A stretch of DNA of 64,000 bases, from contig OY992539.1 in assembly GCA_963921195.1 (NCBI GenBank), positions 40,132,299-40,196,298 on the forward strand, in the 5' to 3' direction. Every line of letters begins with the position of its first letter. Position 1 is the stretch's first letter. Both the position numbers and the translations under genes were made by a program. Below, in pieces: positions 1 to 21,794 of the stretch. A model generated the notes under the pieces. It saw only the letters and a program-made list of their open reading frames with translations. It made no database searches and had not been told where the DNA came from. This DNA is from Pegoplata infirma. Lineage: Eukaryota > Arthropoda > Insecta > Diptera > Anthomyiidae.

Positions 1-54
1 AGGCTGGCAACAGTGTAAATTTATAACATCTCTGTCTTTAGAAAATAAACAACA

Positions 55-60
55 CACGTG
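55..60. promoter_or_regulatory. CACGTG E-box upstream of Rrs1
   Basis: A palindromic CACGTG lies 93 bp before the Rrs1 start codon. Myc/Max bind this hexamer, and fly ribosome-biogenesis genes are known Myc targets with such boxes near their start sites. The match is seen; its use is inferred. A second CACGTG at 395-400 lies within exon 2. Confidence 0.45.
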
Positions 61-152
61 CTATTGAGAAAACGAAAATATCCGTATTTTTTTTTATTTT
101 ACATTAGATTTATACGATTTTTATTTAATTAAAACAAAAAAAAGTTATTACA

Positions 153-3100
153 ATGGATATAGTTAAAGAAGTATTGGAAAAACAACAAAAAGAATTGGAA
201 AAATATAAACCCATAAAAGTAGACAAACATTTAGAATGTCGCATTGATGTGGGCATGATGTTAATAACAGATCCCAATGACTTGGAAGAAAATGAATTAA
301 AGTAAGTAAAAATTATATTAATAAAGTATTTAAAACTTAAATTTATTTATTATTTATTTTAGACAAAATAGAGAAAACTATCTATTAAATTTAACACGTG
401 ATAATTGTCAATTATTGATAAATGACATCTGGGAACTGCCCACAGAACGTGTAGATGAGTGTATTGTCGCTAAATTGCCGGCACCCACAACGGTGTTGCC
501 ACGTTTACGCAAGGTACCTGGTCCCAAGGCAATGACTAAATGGGAGAAATTCGCCCAAGAGAAGGGTATTACCAAAAAGAAGAAGGATAAGAAAGTTTAT
601 GATGAGACATTGGATGTAAGTATTACAATTAAATTGTAGTAATTAGTTAGGGGACAATAGTAGCTAGCGATTAAATTTTGAAAACAAAAGAAGCTAAGAC
701 CTACATGAGGGGTATTTTTTAATGAACTAGATACAAAATGTAGTAAAACTGCATTTATTGTTTTCATTTCGTGATCCTGTTGCCTTTTAAAATGACTTCA
801 AAGTTTTAGGGGATTAATTTTTATAAAATATTTTTTTTAATATTTGTACTTGTCCTAGGATACCACTAGTGATGAAAAATAAAAGAGAGAATCTCCCCTA
901 ATTTCCCAATTTTATTTTTTTACATATCAGGAAAAAGGAGATAAGTTACGTCCTTAAAAACTTTATCCTTCAATATCATTCAAAATTTTTAACAAAACAT
1001 TTCGATAAGGTTTTTTAAGGACATTATTCTCATCCTTTTACCGTGATATAGAAAAATTAAATAAATGTAAAAATTAGGAGATATACTCTTCTTTCATTTG
1101 CCCTTGCCAGTGGCATCCTAGGACAAGTACAAAAATTTTAAACATATTTTACAAAATGTTATCCATTTAAACATTCTTTTAAAAGGAAACAGGATAACGA
1201 AACGAAAAACTGTAAATACAGTTTTACTCCATTTGATCTCTTCTTTCAGAAGTATTTCATCCGATCTATTATTAAATATTTTTTTGGGACTCAAAATTTG
1301 TGGAGTCCAACCGAGTATTTGGTTTCGGCAGAATGTTAGGGCTTCGGGGTTCTATTCGGTATTCGGCAAAACTTTGGGCGAATATTAGCCGAAACCGAAA
1401 AAAAATTTGTGTTCAGGACAAATTTAAAAAAGAAAATTTTGGAGCTTAGAAAAATTAAAAAAAAAAATCGAATCTTAGAAAAGTTAAAAAAAATTTGAAG
1501 CTTAGAAAAATTTTAATAAATATTTTACTTTAAAATGCAAAAAATATGCAAAACAAGTTTTATGCCTTGGACTTTTAATTTTTTTTTCAGTCCCTAGATT
1601 TCTTTTTCTAAAAGTATTTTTATGCTTTTTTTTATTCCAAAATAATAAAAAAAAAAACAAAAAAATTTTTGTGCCCGGAAAAATTTTCGAACATTGGAAA
1701 CATTTTTATTTTTTTTTTTCTAAAAGCATTTTAAATTTATTTTTTTTAATTCAAAAAGAAATTTGCCAAAAAAAATTTGTGTGCGGGACCATTTTCAAAA
1801 ATTTTTTTCCCAAAAATAATTTTTAATAAAATTCTTTACTCCGAAAAGTAAAAAAAAATTGTGATTTTTATATTTTGGAGATCACGACCAAATTAAAACA
1901 CGGATATGATTGTAATACGAGTAGTTTAGAATTGAATTTAAGCGATATAGGTTCAGCGGTTCCAAAGTTATGAAAGCAAAGTACACCTCGAAAATTTTAG
2001 TACATAACCTCAAAATACAAAATGATTAAATTCATCAGTTTTTGCAATAAATTTTTATACCCTACACCACTATGAAGTACAGGGTATATTGAGTTTGTGC
2101 TGATGTTTGTAACTACCCGAAATATTGGTCCTAGACATACCTTCAAGTATACCGATCGACTCAGAATTACTTTTTGAGTCGATTTAGCGATGTCCGTCCG
2201 TCCGTCTGTCCATCTATCGGTTTAAACACGATACAGGTCGCAATTTTCAATCAATTGACTTGAAATTTGAAACTTAAGCATTTTTTGGCCCAAGGACGAA
2301 GCCTATTGAAATTGGAGAACATCGGTCCATGTTAAGACCTAGCACCCATACAAACGCCTCCTTTGGATTCGGCCTAATGACTCTAATGACCATATTATAA
2401 TAGATATCGCTTTGAAATTTAGCAGGTAATCAAATTGTGTATGCATGAATCATAATTCCAAATTTTAAAGGAATCGGATCAGTCCTTCTGGTAGTCCCCA
2501 TACAAGCCACCCTCCCGATATTCACATAATTCCCTCAAAATTCATAAAAATTAAAATATTTGATAAAAATTTTATTTTTAGGTGTTAAACGTGTACTTTA
2601 GTTACCTAATCAAATCGGAATATAATTGGACCATTTTTGGAATAAGTCCCCCTCATAAAAATTTCGACCGATATTCAGTTAAATCGGTATATTGACAAAA
2701 AAAATAAACCAATTCCACTAAAATTTGATCTGTGTGTGTTTTCTACACTAAATAAAGATCTAACAAAAGACAGATCCAAAACGTTAATCCATGCTTGGAC
2801 TTGGGGCCCATTTTGCGGAAAACACTGGTGTAGGATATCATATGTTCGGGCTTGACCGACTATAACTTTCTTACTTGTTTACATTGTGGAGGCTATCAAA
2901 ATATTCGAAAATACCGACATTTTAACTTGTTATAAAATGACTATGTGCACAGTAATAAACAATAAAATCCGTTTCAAAGTGAAATTTAATGTTTCCTTTA
3001 AAGTTTAATTCTACTTCCGAACAAAATTAACTCTTCAACTTCAAATTTTCAATATAAATAACGTAATTAATTGTCATTCTTTTACAGAAATGGGTACCCA

Positions 3101-3809
3101 CTTATGGTTTCAAACGTGCCGATGCTGAAAAACAAAAAGATTGGGTTTTAGAAGTACCAGAAAACGTTAATCCTATGGAAGATATGTTTAAAAAGAAAGT
3201 TGATTTACGTAACGAGAAGGTAGCCAAAAATGAAATCCAACGTATGAAAAATATTGTAAGAGCCCGAAAGGAAGAAGTACCTCGTAGTGGTTATTTAGGC
3301 GGCGAAGCAGCCTCTTCAACTCAATTATTGACCGCCGTAACAGTAGCGAAAGCCTCCACAGCTTCTGTGGGTAAATTCCAAAATAAACTACCTAAAGAAA
3401 AGGAAGCTCGTGGTATTGGTGTTAAGGAATTGATACCCGGTTCAAAACGCAAGGCTTCCCACATTACCGATCAACCCGAAAAAGAAGTCAATTTGGATCT
3501 CATTAAGAGTGTTTTAAATAAAAAACCTAAAATTGATATTGAAAAAGCAATTTCGCTACAGAAAAATGATGAACGTTTAGAGTAAGTTTAATGAAGTTGT
3601 AAAAAAAAATCTCAAAAATATTTAACATAATTGTATTATATTTTTATTCTTCTAGGCGAGAGGCTAATGTGGATGGTGGCAAAAAGGGCAAAAAGAATAG
3701 AAAGGGTGGTGGTAAGGGTAGTCGTAAGGCGGTAGGCAAAAAACCAAAGGGTGGTCAGGGACAAAGAGCGCCTGGTAAAAAGATTGCTATTGGTCGCAAG
3801 AGGAGATGA
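153..3809 (+). CDS. Rrs1: Rrs1, ribosome biogenesis regulatory protein homolog (4 exons)
   Basis: Exons are 153-301, 363-615, 3088-3581 and 3656-3809, all with GT/AG junctions. Together they give 349 codons, close to the usual RRS1 length. RRS1 is a nucleolar factor that, with its partner RPF2, brings the 5S RNP into the pre-60S ribosome. The conserved RRS1 core is visible: a CQLLINDIWELP segment, a proline-rich stretch, then KWEKFAQEKGI near residue 109, a KKKKDKK basic run, and KWVPTYGFKRA at the start of exon 3 leading into EVPENVNPMEDMF. The last 50 residues are rich in Gly and Lys, as expected for a nucleolar tail. The start follows an AT-rich leader (caATGG) and is the first ATG in frame. 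Intron 2 (616-3087) is repeat-filled; introns 1 and 3 are 61 and 74 nt. Family assignment is firm. Confidence 0.96.
725..1242. repeat. Hairpin (foldback) repeat in Rrs1 intron 2
   Basis: The two halves are inverted copies of each other. The left arm carries GTCCTAGGATACCACTAG near 855 and the right arm carries GGCATCCTAGGACAAG near 1112. The outer parts match around AAACTGCATTTATTG and CTGTAAATACAGTTTTAC. A second copy is at 37541-38062. No coding capacity is seen, so it is a MITE-like element. Confidence 0.7.
1290..1400. repeat. TTCGGC/CGAAT-rich fragment
   Basis: This short stretch has repeated TTCGG and GCCGAA words, similar to 8895-8995 and 36895-37075. It is probably the end of a degraded DNA transposon. 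The class cannot be told from this fragment. The following 650 bp (1400-2050) are AT-rich with no recognisable feature. Confidence 0.35.
2055..2880 (+). repeat. Dispersed 'TATACCCTACACC ... CTTACTTGTTT' repeat, copy 1
   Basis: This copy begins at TATACCCTACACCACTATG, carries a GTCCGTCCGTCTGTCC tract after CGATTTAGCGATG, and ends GACTATAACTTTCTTACTTG. Relatives of this family recur through the window (for example 43380-43950, 50689-51872, 53035-53580 and 62941-63275). I see no ORF. Similar sequences are common in calyptrate fly introns; I know of no firm class for them. Confidence 0.7.
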
Positions 3810-3885
3810 GCTTAACAAAACTGTACAATTTGTTAAAAGAAAAATTCTAAAAATATGCTTCTTTAATTTAGTTTTAATGAATTAA

Positions 3886-3902
3886 AATAAAACAATAATA
3901 AA
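3886..3902 (+). promoter_or_regulatory. Poly(A) signals of Rrs1
   Basis: AATAAA occurs at 3886-3891 and again at 3897-3902, 77 and 88 bp after the Rrs1 stop. Because QC ends at 3970 on the other strand, the two 3' UTRs probably abut or overlap. On the QC side only ATTAAA-like hexamers (plus-strand TTTAAT near 3862 and 3873) are seen. Confidence 0.6.
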
Positions 3903-3969
3903 ATATTTCTAAAAAAAACACAATTTACAAACAATTTTACAATTTACATTTTCAAAATACAACATCATT

Positions 3970-13674
<9,705 letters not shown>

Positions 13675-13938
13675 TTCCACTTAATTAAATATAAAACAAA
13701 ATTCTTTTTATAACTGAAACACTACAATATTTTTTTTTCTTTTCAAATTACTGTTCTCTTTTTTTTATATTAATATTGTTTTCCGTTAACCATCCGCTAA
13801 ATTATATTTGTTTACCACTCCAAAAATTCCCAAGACTCAATCAACAATATGTTATGTTGGCTTTATAGCAACAAGTGTTTTTATGCAGAATTCATTTCAA
13901 AACTAAAACTAAAACAAAAACCATACTAAACAAATAAT
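13675..13938 (-). other. 5' flank of QC
   Basis: AT-rich sequence directly upstream of the QC start. I see no clear TATA/Inr pair or known motif. The dispersed repeat that starts at 13939 puts the likely promoter within these 264 bp. Confidence 0.4.
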
Positions 13939-14351
13939 AAACAAGTGAGAGTGTTAAGTTCGGCTGTGCCGAATCTTTTATACCCTCCAAAAAAAAATTA
14001 TAAAAAAAAAAATCTTGACTTGATTTGACCCATTATTTAACAAAATAAAGTTAATCCTAATCTTAATCCGGTCTGCAAAAAACAAGGCTATTATTAAAAT
14101 ATATTTTTTTATCCACGCCCACAAAAGGGGTGGGTAAATTTTTTTTGTTTTATCCACTGCCACATGCAGGATTTTGAACTCCTTCTAATATAAAAACATA
14201 GCATTTGTCTAACAAAAGTACCAAACCCCCTACAAAAAATATTTTTTTTTGAGTTTGTTTTAGTTCTCTAAGGGGGAACTTTTTTCCCCTTGGTCCGATT
14301 TTACCCATTTCCAAACTTAACCAGACATCGCCAGAATGTCTTAAAATCGAT

Positions 14352-14894
14352 TACTGAAGAGATTTCCATGCAAATCCATGTTTTTTGTCGATAGTCTAAA
14401 AACGATTATCTTTCCGAATCAAGAAATTTGCGTTAAAATGGCATCGATTTGTTTTTGCATATTTTGGTGAAAATGCATATTTTTGCATATTTAAGTTTTA
14501 AATGCATATATTGTGCATATTTCCAACTTTTAAGTGCATAGTTTTGCATATTTTAACATAAATTAGCAAAAAACACAAATTGAAATTTATTTGTTTCAAA
14601 AACTATTTTAAAATTTAAAAATTTATTTTGAAAAGGGGAAAACATTTTTTTTTCTTTAAATTTTTTTTATAGATTGTCTTAATTTCTAAAAAATGTTGCT
14701 TATATAAAGTTTTAAATGTTAGTATTCAAACCCGGCGTTACTTTTTTGCTTTTTAAAAAGTTTTTCCTATGAAAACAAGGTTTTTATTGCACACATTTTA
14801 TTTTTTTTGTGCATATTTTTGGGGTTTTTAGTGCATATTTTGAATTTTTTAGCGCATATTTTCGATTTTTTAGTGCATGAAAATCTTATCCCTA
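14352..14894 (-). mobile_element. GCATATTTT-rich hAT-like element, short copy
   Basis: Left part GATTTCCATGCAAATCCATG, right end GTGCATGAAAATCTTATCCC. The interior repeats GTGCATATTTT. It is the reverse-orientation, uninterrupted relative of 17810-21861. TACTGA is shared by the two flanks, but a clean duplication could not be fixed. Confidence 0.6.
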
Positions 14895-15566
14895 CTGATC
14901 AATAATATATATCGTTGGCTGGCCTTCAAGAAGGCCAATGTGCAGTTTTAAAATATGTCGAAAAGACTTCGTGAGCGAGTATTAGGGTGGCTGCGAAATT
15001 TCAACTTTGGATTTTTAACCTTGTCGGATTGGAATATTGTGCCACATGGTCTAAAACTGATGTGGACAAAATTTCACCCAAATCGGATAACTTTAACCCG
15101 TATCCCTTTGAGGTCCAAGTTCACAAGATACAAAAAAAAATCCATACATTAAAAAATTTTTTTTTTTTTAGATTTTTTATTTTTGAATATTAGTGAGCTT
15201 TGTTAGCTTTTTAATGGCAAAAAAAAAATCATTTTGATCGGACAAGTTTTTCAATTCTAAAATGGACCTTAAAAAAATTGAGGCTTGTCAAATTACTAGG
15301 AAAAGTCTCGTAATCCCATTATTTGACAGTTTTCCTTGTTTTTTAACAAAAAATTTTCGATCAAAATTTAAATTTTTTTTGTAATTGTACAATTTTTTTG
15401 TAATTTTACAAATTTTTGTAATTTTACAAATTTTTTTTTTAGAAAAAAAAATCTGGTAATTTCACGATATTTCCTTATACGTTTTATTGCGCCAAAAAAG
15501 TTGTAAATTTACAATTTTATTGGTAAAAATCTTGTAAAATTACGAAAAAGCTTGTAATTTTTACTA

Positions 15567-16440
15567 CACTCAAAAAAAACTGTAATGTTAGCAAAAAAAG
15601 CTTGTAAACCTACAAGAAAATTTGCTGATTTTGAACCCACAATTTTTTTGCTAAAGTTAGCAAAAATGTTTTGCCAATAATTAGTTAACAAATTTTTTTT
15701 TTGAACTTAGTTCATACACATCTAAGGACCCCATTGGGTTCGGACCCGATAGGTCCAGACCCCGATGGGCCTAGACCTAGTTGGGTTCCTTAAAAATCGT
15801 CATAGTTTTTGATTCAAAATTTGTGTCCGTTTCGCTCTACCTTGCTTAGTTTTTGATTATAGGGGACCACTGGGGTCTTGAGAATTAAAAAAACTCGATA
15901 ACTTCAAAAATATTACTCGGAGAGCTTTTGACTATTTTGCGGTCTTGTTCTACGTGTTGAGAGCTATAAAAATGCTTTTGGACTTTTTGTTGTGTCGGCA
16001 ATATTTACCGAGATATGAGTATTTTAAAATTTTCGGGAATGGTAACTTTTGTTGGATCCAAAGTTAGGGCCCATTAGGGTCCACACATGTGAAGAGGACC
16101 GGCGATACTATGGATAGCCCGAGAACCAAAAATGGCCTCCATTTTGCTCTATCTGGCTTAGTTTCCGAGATAGCGCCATTTTAAGTTTTTCGAAAATAAA
16201 AAAAAATTTACCATTTATTTTGCTAATATTAGCAAAAAAGCTTGTAAAAATTTGGTCAACTCAATTTTAGATCTAGCAAAAAAAATTAGTTCAAATTTTG
16301 TTTAAAATTGCTAATGCGGTAAATGAAGTTTACAAGATATTTTTGCTAACATGCTAATCTCAACTAAAAATTTGCTAAAAGTTAGCTAACCAGCATTAGC
16401 AAAAAAAATTAGTAAACCTACTAATGTATTATTTTGAGTG
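15567..16440. mobile_element. CACTC-ended element with TA duplication (TTAGCAAAA body)
   Basis: TA|CACTCAAAAAAAACTGTAAT on the left and ATGTATTATTTTGAGTG|TA on the right, 874 bp. The body has repeated TTAGCAAAAAA words and a GC-richer stretch with GACCCCGATGGGCCTAGACC. No ORF. Confidence 0.8.
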
Positions 16441-16502
16441 TAGGAATTCTCGTAAAATAGCAGGTAGCAAAAAATCTAGTAAAAACACGAAACCTCCTTG
16501 TA

Positions 16503-16898
16503 CACTAAGAAAATTATTTCATTAACTGTTTGTAGGTTATTTTAAAAAGTAATCAGTAAAGTTATTTTAAAAGAAAAATCACTTATTTTATAAAGGATTT
16601 AATTTTTTTACTATTTCTGTAGTTTAAAAAATATAATTTACTATCTTAAAAATTAATTTTCTGTTACATTTATTTTCGGCAGTAAAAAATTTCTTCTATA
16701 GTTTTACTGTTTTTCAATACAAAATAAGTGAATATTCAGTAATTTTTCAATGTTTTGGTTAGTCATTAAATTAACATTTAAAATTGACTGTAATGTGTTT
16801 TTATTTTAAATGAAAAAACAGTGGAATGGTTTTAAAATAAAATTTCATTTGTTTTAAGTGAATATTCACTGGAATTTGCCTACATAATTTTTTGAGTG
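16503..16898. mobile_element. CACTA/CACTC-ended element with TA duplication, 396 bp
   Basis: TA|CACTAAGAAAATTATTTC on the left and CATAATTTTTTGAGTG|TA on the right. The body is unlike copy a, although the termini match. Confidence 0.8.
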
Positions 16899-17214
16899 TA
16901 AGTTTTATCGCGTCAAAAAATTTTTAAATTTACAATTTTATTGGTAAAAAGCTTGTAGAATTACAAAATTATTGGTAAAAAGCTTGTAAAATTACAAGGA
17001 ATTGTTGTCAAATAGGAGGTAGCAAAAAAAGGTAAAAATTTTTCTTGTCGTTTTACAAGGTTTTTTATTTAGTGAAAATAAAAATGTTTCCACATAGGCC
17101 TTCTTGAAAGCCTGCCAACGATAAACTCTATGGGGTCCTAGACCGATATTTCAATACGTTACATACGGAATGACAAAGTAAGTATACCTACATATTGTGG
17201 TTGGAGGCTATAAA

Positions 17215-17801
17215 AAAGCATCCATAATCAATTATATTAATCACTCATCTGGAGTAAAGCTTTTCAAGGGCTTTTTTCCATATAAAAACAACACAAATGA
17301 TTTCCAATTGTTTTTAATTTTCAAGTTTGATTCTCTTTGAATTTTGAACATTAACCGCAAAAATTATAGAGAAATAGACAAGTTAAGAGTAATAAAGCTT
17401 TCACAAATAATAAATAACACAGTTCGGCAAAAACCAAATATTTTTTCGCCTCTAAATAACTAATAAAGTGCAAATAAAGTTTTTTTTTTAAATTAATGGA
17501 TTTTTGAAAATTTTTAGAGATGATCACAAATTTTTGCTATTTATTTGACTAATAAATTGCTATCATTTTTGTTTTTTTTTAAACTCATGTAAAAACGAAT
17601 TTTTGAAAATTTTTAGCTTTTTGTTTTACTTTTTTAGAAAATTAATTTAAAAGTTATTTTTGGAAATTTTTTTGATGATCCCCAATGTTTGCTATTTTTG
17701 ATTTAGCACCTCTAGTTGACTAATAAATTGCAATCAAGTTTTTTTTTACAAAAACTCATATAAAAATGGATTTTTGGATATTTTAAGCGATGATTTTAAT
17801 G
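17215..17801 (+). repeat. Start of decayed minisatellite (TAACTAATAAATTGC)
   Basis: Units contain GCACCTCTAGTTGACTAATA, AATTGC and GATGATC with poly-T spacers. The same array resumes at 21870 and 22887 after the insertions. Confidence 0.7.
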
Positions 17802-19003
17802 ATCATTAATGGGTATGAGATTTTCATGCACTAAAAAATCGAAAATTATGCGCTAAAAAATTCAAAATATGCACTAAAAAAACCAAAAAAATGCACTAAA
17901 AAATAAAATGTGTACAATAAAAATATTGTTTTTATACGAAAAACTTATTAAAAAGCTAAAAATAACGTTACACTCAGAAAATTATTGCAGTTACTACATG
18001 ACGGTCGTTTATGTAGTAAGTAGTAACTGTTGTTTTTAACTACAATTTCGGTCGTTTTTGTATGAAAAAATCTCAAACAACTTTTTTTTGTAGTAGTTTC
18101 AAAAAATAACTACAAAAAATATACTACACTGTAGCAATAGTTGATTTATGTAGTTGTTTTTAGTTTTTTTCTAAAAACTCGTTTTTTTCTAGAAATTTTT
18201 ATTCCAAACGAATGTGTCGAACGAGTTGGTCGTGCGGGATGCGGAAGGAATTATTTTTATACCAAATAAAAAATATCTAAATAAATTAAATTACAATTTA
18301 TTAAATTTAATTATAACAAAAAATATGTTTTTGGAAAAATATTTTTGAGCGAAAGAAAATAAGTGGATAAATGAGATAGCAAGTGTGTATAATATAGCGC
18401 TCACATAAGCGTGCGTAAAAACCAATCGAAAAAAAAAACAAAAAATTTTTTGTCGGCTTGGTTGCCTGCGTGCCATCTTTCTTTTCTTTGTATACACAAC
18501 AGAACAGGTACATACATACCTTTTGAAACATTGCAAATTAATTATTTTTTTTTTATAAATCAATTCTACCAAAGCATTTCTTTTTTTTTTTTATTCCAGA
18601 CAAATTTTGATCAGAAGCGGTGGAAATTTGAAACAAACTATTAAAAAAACAAAGGTAAATACAATCAATTTATTTTGTTTAACCCCAGTTGGCAACGTCC
18701 TCGAGCCATCCTCAGTGACGGAGCGATGACATGTCAGAGTCACACCTGACATCCACAAGACATCTCTATGTACTGGGTTGAAGACAGTTTCATACAAATT
18801 TTCAAAATGTCCTCACTCAAAGTCAGCAGTGGTCAGGGCTGACCTTCTGGGGACATTTCACCTAAGACTTCCTTGGGGAAATGTCTGACATAGGTCATGC
18901 GAAAATACAAAAAATTTTCGTATTTCCTTTAGTTTTTACTTTTATCCATTTTCCTTTATAAATTATCTTTCTCATATTTAGAAAAAACTTTTCGCCTTTT
19001 TTA

Positions 19004-19070
19004 GTCCCAACTGGATTTGAACCTGGAACCTCCAGTTTACTAGTCCCACACCTAACCACTTGTTCCAAAC
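19004..19070 (-). ncRNA. tRNA-like segment, likely SINE head
   Basis: On the minus strand there is a good B-box (GGTTCAAATCC, 19013-19023) and an A-box-like TGGTTAGGTGTGGG about 30 bp upstream, with GGACTAGTAAACTGGAGG between them. This order is that of a tRNA or tRNA-derived SINE promoter. A full cloverleaf with paired acceptor stem is not evident, so I do not call a functional tRNA. Confidence 0.5.
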
Positions 19071-19481
19071 TTTATTTTTAAAATTGTTTGTCTATTTATT
19101 ACTTTTATTCTACTTGTTAGATTTTGATTTTATTTTAATTAAGTCGATAATATTGCCATCTTTTTCTTGGAAATTGAAGAGTTGCCCAGATTTAAAATTC
19201 TAATTTAATATACTGCTATTCTGAAGACATTTCCTTTTAGACGTCTTGGAGGAATTGTCCACACTCTTAAAGCAAACATTCAGTGCTGACAATGTTAGGA
19301 CATGTCATCAAGGATTGCCTATGATTTGTCAGAACCTGAAGACATTTCCTCAAGGAATCACTGTGGAAATTTCCACAGTGACACATTTTCCAACTGGGAC
19401 ATTTTATTAATATATATTTTTTCTTCTATAATTCCAGATAAATACACCAAAAAATTGTCATCATGTCGAAATTCTATACAA

Positions 19482-20023
19482 CACTCAAAAAATTATGTTA
19501 GTAAAATCAACTGAAAATGTCAGTTATAATAACTACTTTGTAAGTTGTTTTGGGGTCAACTACTTTTTCAGTTAAATCAACTAACAATGTTAGTTATTTT
19601 AACTGACAAAAAACAACTGACTTATGTAGTAAATATTACTAACATTTGTAGTCAAAACAACTATAATGTAGTAAAAATAAAATAAACAATATATATATTT
19701 TTTTTTTTCAAAAAAAAATTTTCAGAAAAAAAATGAAGACCAAATTTTTTTTTTAAAAGTTGTGAAAAATAAAAAAAACATTTTTTTTGTAAAAAACGTT
19801 GAAAATTTTGCAGAGATAAAAAAAAATTAACTACTTTAAATAACTGTTACTACATTACAGTACTTTTTTGTTAGTTATTCAAAAAAACGACTTAAAATAA
19901 CTGACAGAAATAGTTGTTTGATTTTTTTCATACAAAAACAACTGACTTTGTAGTTGAAAACAACTAACTACTGTAAAATATACAAACAACTAACATGTAG
20001 TAACTTACATAATTTTCTGAGTG
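19482..20023 (-). mobile_element. CACTC-ended MITE, copy c
   Basis: Reverse orientation of copy a, 542 bp, nested in 17971-20304. AA flanks both ends (19480-19481, 20024-20025), a perfect 2-bp duplication that is not TA. Confidence 0.85.
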
Positions 20024-20598
20024 AACCAACTGAATTGTATTGCTTTTTAAATAAATAAATATCAATCATTTAAACGTTTAAGAAATTTTTTAAATAAAAT
20101 TTCAGGCAATTGTTGTAAAAACAACTGTATTAAACAGTTTTGTAGTAGTTTTTACTACATTTTGTAGTTGAAAATCAATAGTTAAAAACAACAACATGTT
20201 CAGTTGTTTTTACCGTAATATGTAGTGGACGCCTTTTCAACAACAAAATGTAGTCAAAACAACTGTCTTTTGTAGTTGATTTTACCGACATACTTTTTTG
20301 AGTGTAAGTTTAAATAGTAACATTTAAAACTTTATTATAAAGCAAGATTTTTAAACAATTTAGACCTATAAAAAAATTAGAAAAAAATAATTATTCCTTT
20401 TTTCCAAATGAATTTTTAAAATTAAGAATAGTTTTTGAAACAAATAAATTTTAAATTGTGTTTTTACTAATTTATTCAAAAATATGCACTTAATAGTTGG
20501 AAATATGCACAAAATATGCATTTTCACCAAATAATGCAACAATATACAAAAACAAATCGATGCCATTTTAGCGCAAATTTCTTGATTCGGAAAGATTA

Positions 20599-21794
20599 CA
20601 CTGCGGAACACTAAAAAATAAACAAGAGTTACGACCATCATTTCTATATATTTCGGACATGCTGATTCGAATGGCGTACTCCGTTTTTCGATGTATGGTA
20701 CAGTTTTCTTGCAAAATGTCGTTAAAGATTTGCGGATTTCGAGCCAGTTTTTTAACAAAAAAATTTGAAAGTAAATGGTTTATACATTTTATGACATGGA
20801 AAACAAAGATATGACTTGTAGCAACATTTCTTATGCAAATTTGGTTTAAAGCTTTTCAATTTAAGCCCTTAAATTCGCGAATTTCTTCATTTTTTACGGT
20901 TTTCGCGAAATTAACAGCCAAATTGGTCTTTGATAAAAAACTTGCTTTTAATGAATCAAAAATGCATCCCTAACAATACGAATAGTGAACAAAAAACAGC
21001 TATGTTATATGGACCATCATGATGAAAATCGCGAAAAAACCGTTTTTTTGTATATGCCAGCATCACTTTATGAGATGATTTAAGGTTCCATATTTTAGTA
21101 TATAATGTGGGAACCTTAAACAACTAACTGACCAAAAATTCGGCCAAAAAAGTTTTCATTTGCAAAAGTTATCTTAACAAAAACTATTATTTCAGTGTTT
21201 GCGATACAATAATTATAGTTTTTGTTAAGATAACTTTTGCAAATGAAAACTTTTTTGGACAAATTTTGGGTCAGTTCATTGTTTAAGGTTCCCACTTAAT
21301 ATACTAAAAGATAAAGCCTCAAATCATCTCCTAAAGTGATGCTGCCATATACAAAAAAACGGTTTTTCGCGATTTTCATCATGATGGTCCATATAACATA
21401 GATGTTTTTTGTCCACTATTCGTAGTGTCATGGACGCCTTTATGATCCACAAAATGCAAGTTTTTTATCAGAGACCAATTTAGCGGTTAACTTCGCAAAA
21501 ACTTAAAAAAAAATAAGAAATCTGCGAATTTAAGGGCTTAAGATGAAAAGCTTTAAACCAAATTTATATTAGAAATATTGCTACAAGTTATATCTTTGTT
21601 TTCCATGCCATAAAATTTAAAAATCATTAGCTTTGGAATTTTTTTTTGTTAAAAAAGCAGCTAAAAATCAGCCAATCTTTAACGACATTTTACAAGAAAA
21701 CTGTACCATACATCGAAAAACGGAGTACGCCATTCGATTTAGCATGTCATGTACTCTTGTTTTCTAAAATAGTGGTTAGTTTTGTCACGCAGTG
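20599..21794. mobile_element. 1.2-kb foldback element (CACTGCG ends)
   Basis: The two arms, each nearly 600 bp, are inverted copies: both carry GAATGGCGTACTCCGTTTTT and CGATGTATGGTACAGTTTTC, and they meet near 21190 around AAAACTATTATTTCAGTG. Ends are CACTGCGGAACACT and (reverse) CACTGCGTGACAAAAC. It is inserted in the hAT-like element, as 14380-14410 shows the uninterrupted host. No ORF. Confidence 0.8.

Larger units (their letters stand above)
14910..17123. mobile_element. 2.2-kb element with 35-bp TIRs (TATCGTTGGC)
   Basis: Left TATCGTTGGCTGGCCTTCAA and right (reverse complement) TATCGTTGGCAGGCTTTCAA continue into AGAAGGCC for about 35 bp with four mismatches. No transposase ORF is seen. 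It contains two complete CAC-ended elements (15567-16440 and 16503-16898). The host repeat is interrupted cleanly, but the AT-rich flanks hide the duplication length. Confidence 0.75.
13939..17214 (-). repeat. Dispersed 'AACAAGTGAGAGTGTTAAG' repeat, copy 4, split by insertions
   Basis: The outer parts (13939-14350 and 17124-17214) match the uninterrupted copy at 39328-39866: GGCTGTGCCGAATCTTTTAT on the left, GGTCCTAGACCGATATTTC and TTGGAGGCTATAAAA on the right. Two elements (14352-14894 and 14910-17123) were inserted into it. Confidence 0.75.
17971..20304 (+). mobile_element. 2.3-kb CACTC-ended element with TA duplication
   Basis: TA|CACTCAGAAAATTATTGCAG on the left and GACATACTTTTTTGAGTG|TA on the right. 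The ends match the 503-bp element at 33895-34397, but about 1.2 kb of other DNA (18240-19480) lies inside. That cargo has a tRNA-like segment and a CAACGTCCTCGAGCCATCCT block also found at 52630. No convincing ORF. Confidence 0.75.

Noticed and set aside
3636..3818. Minus-strand 60-codon frame
   Set aside because: It is the antisense of the last Rrs1 exon.
19004..19070. Functional tRNA gene
   Set aside because: Internal promoter boxes are present, but acceptor-stem pairing is not evident and it lies inside a transposon.
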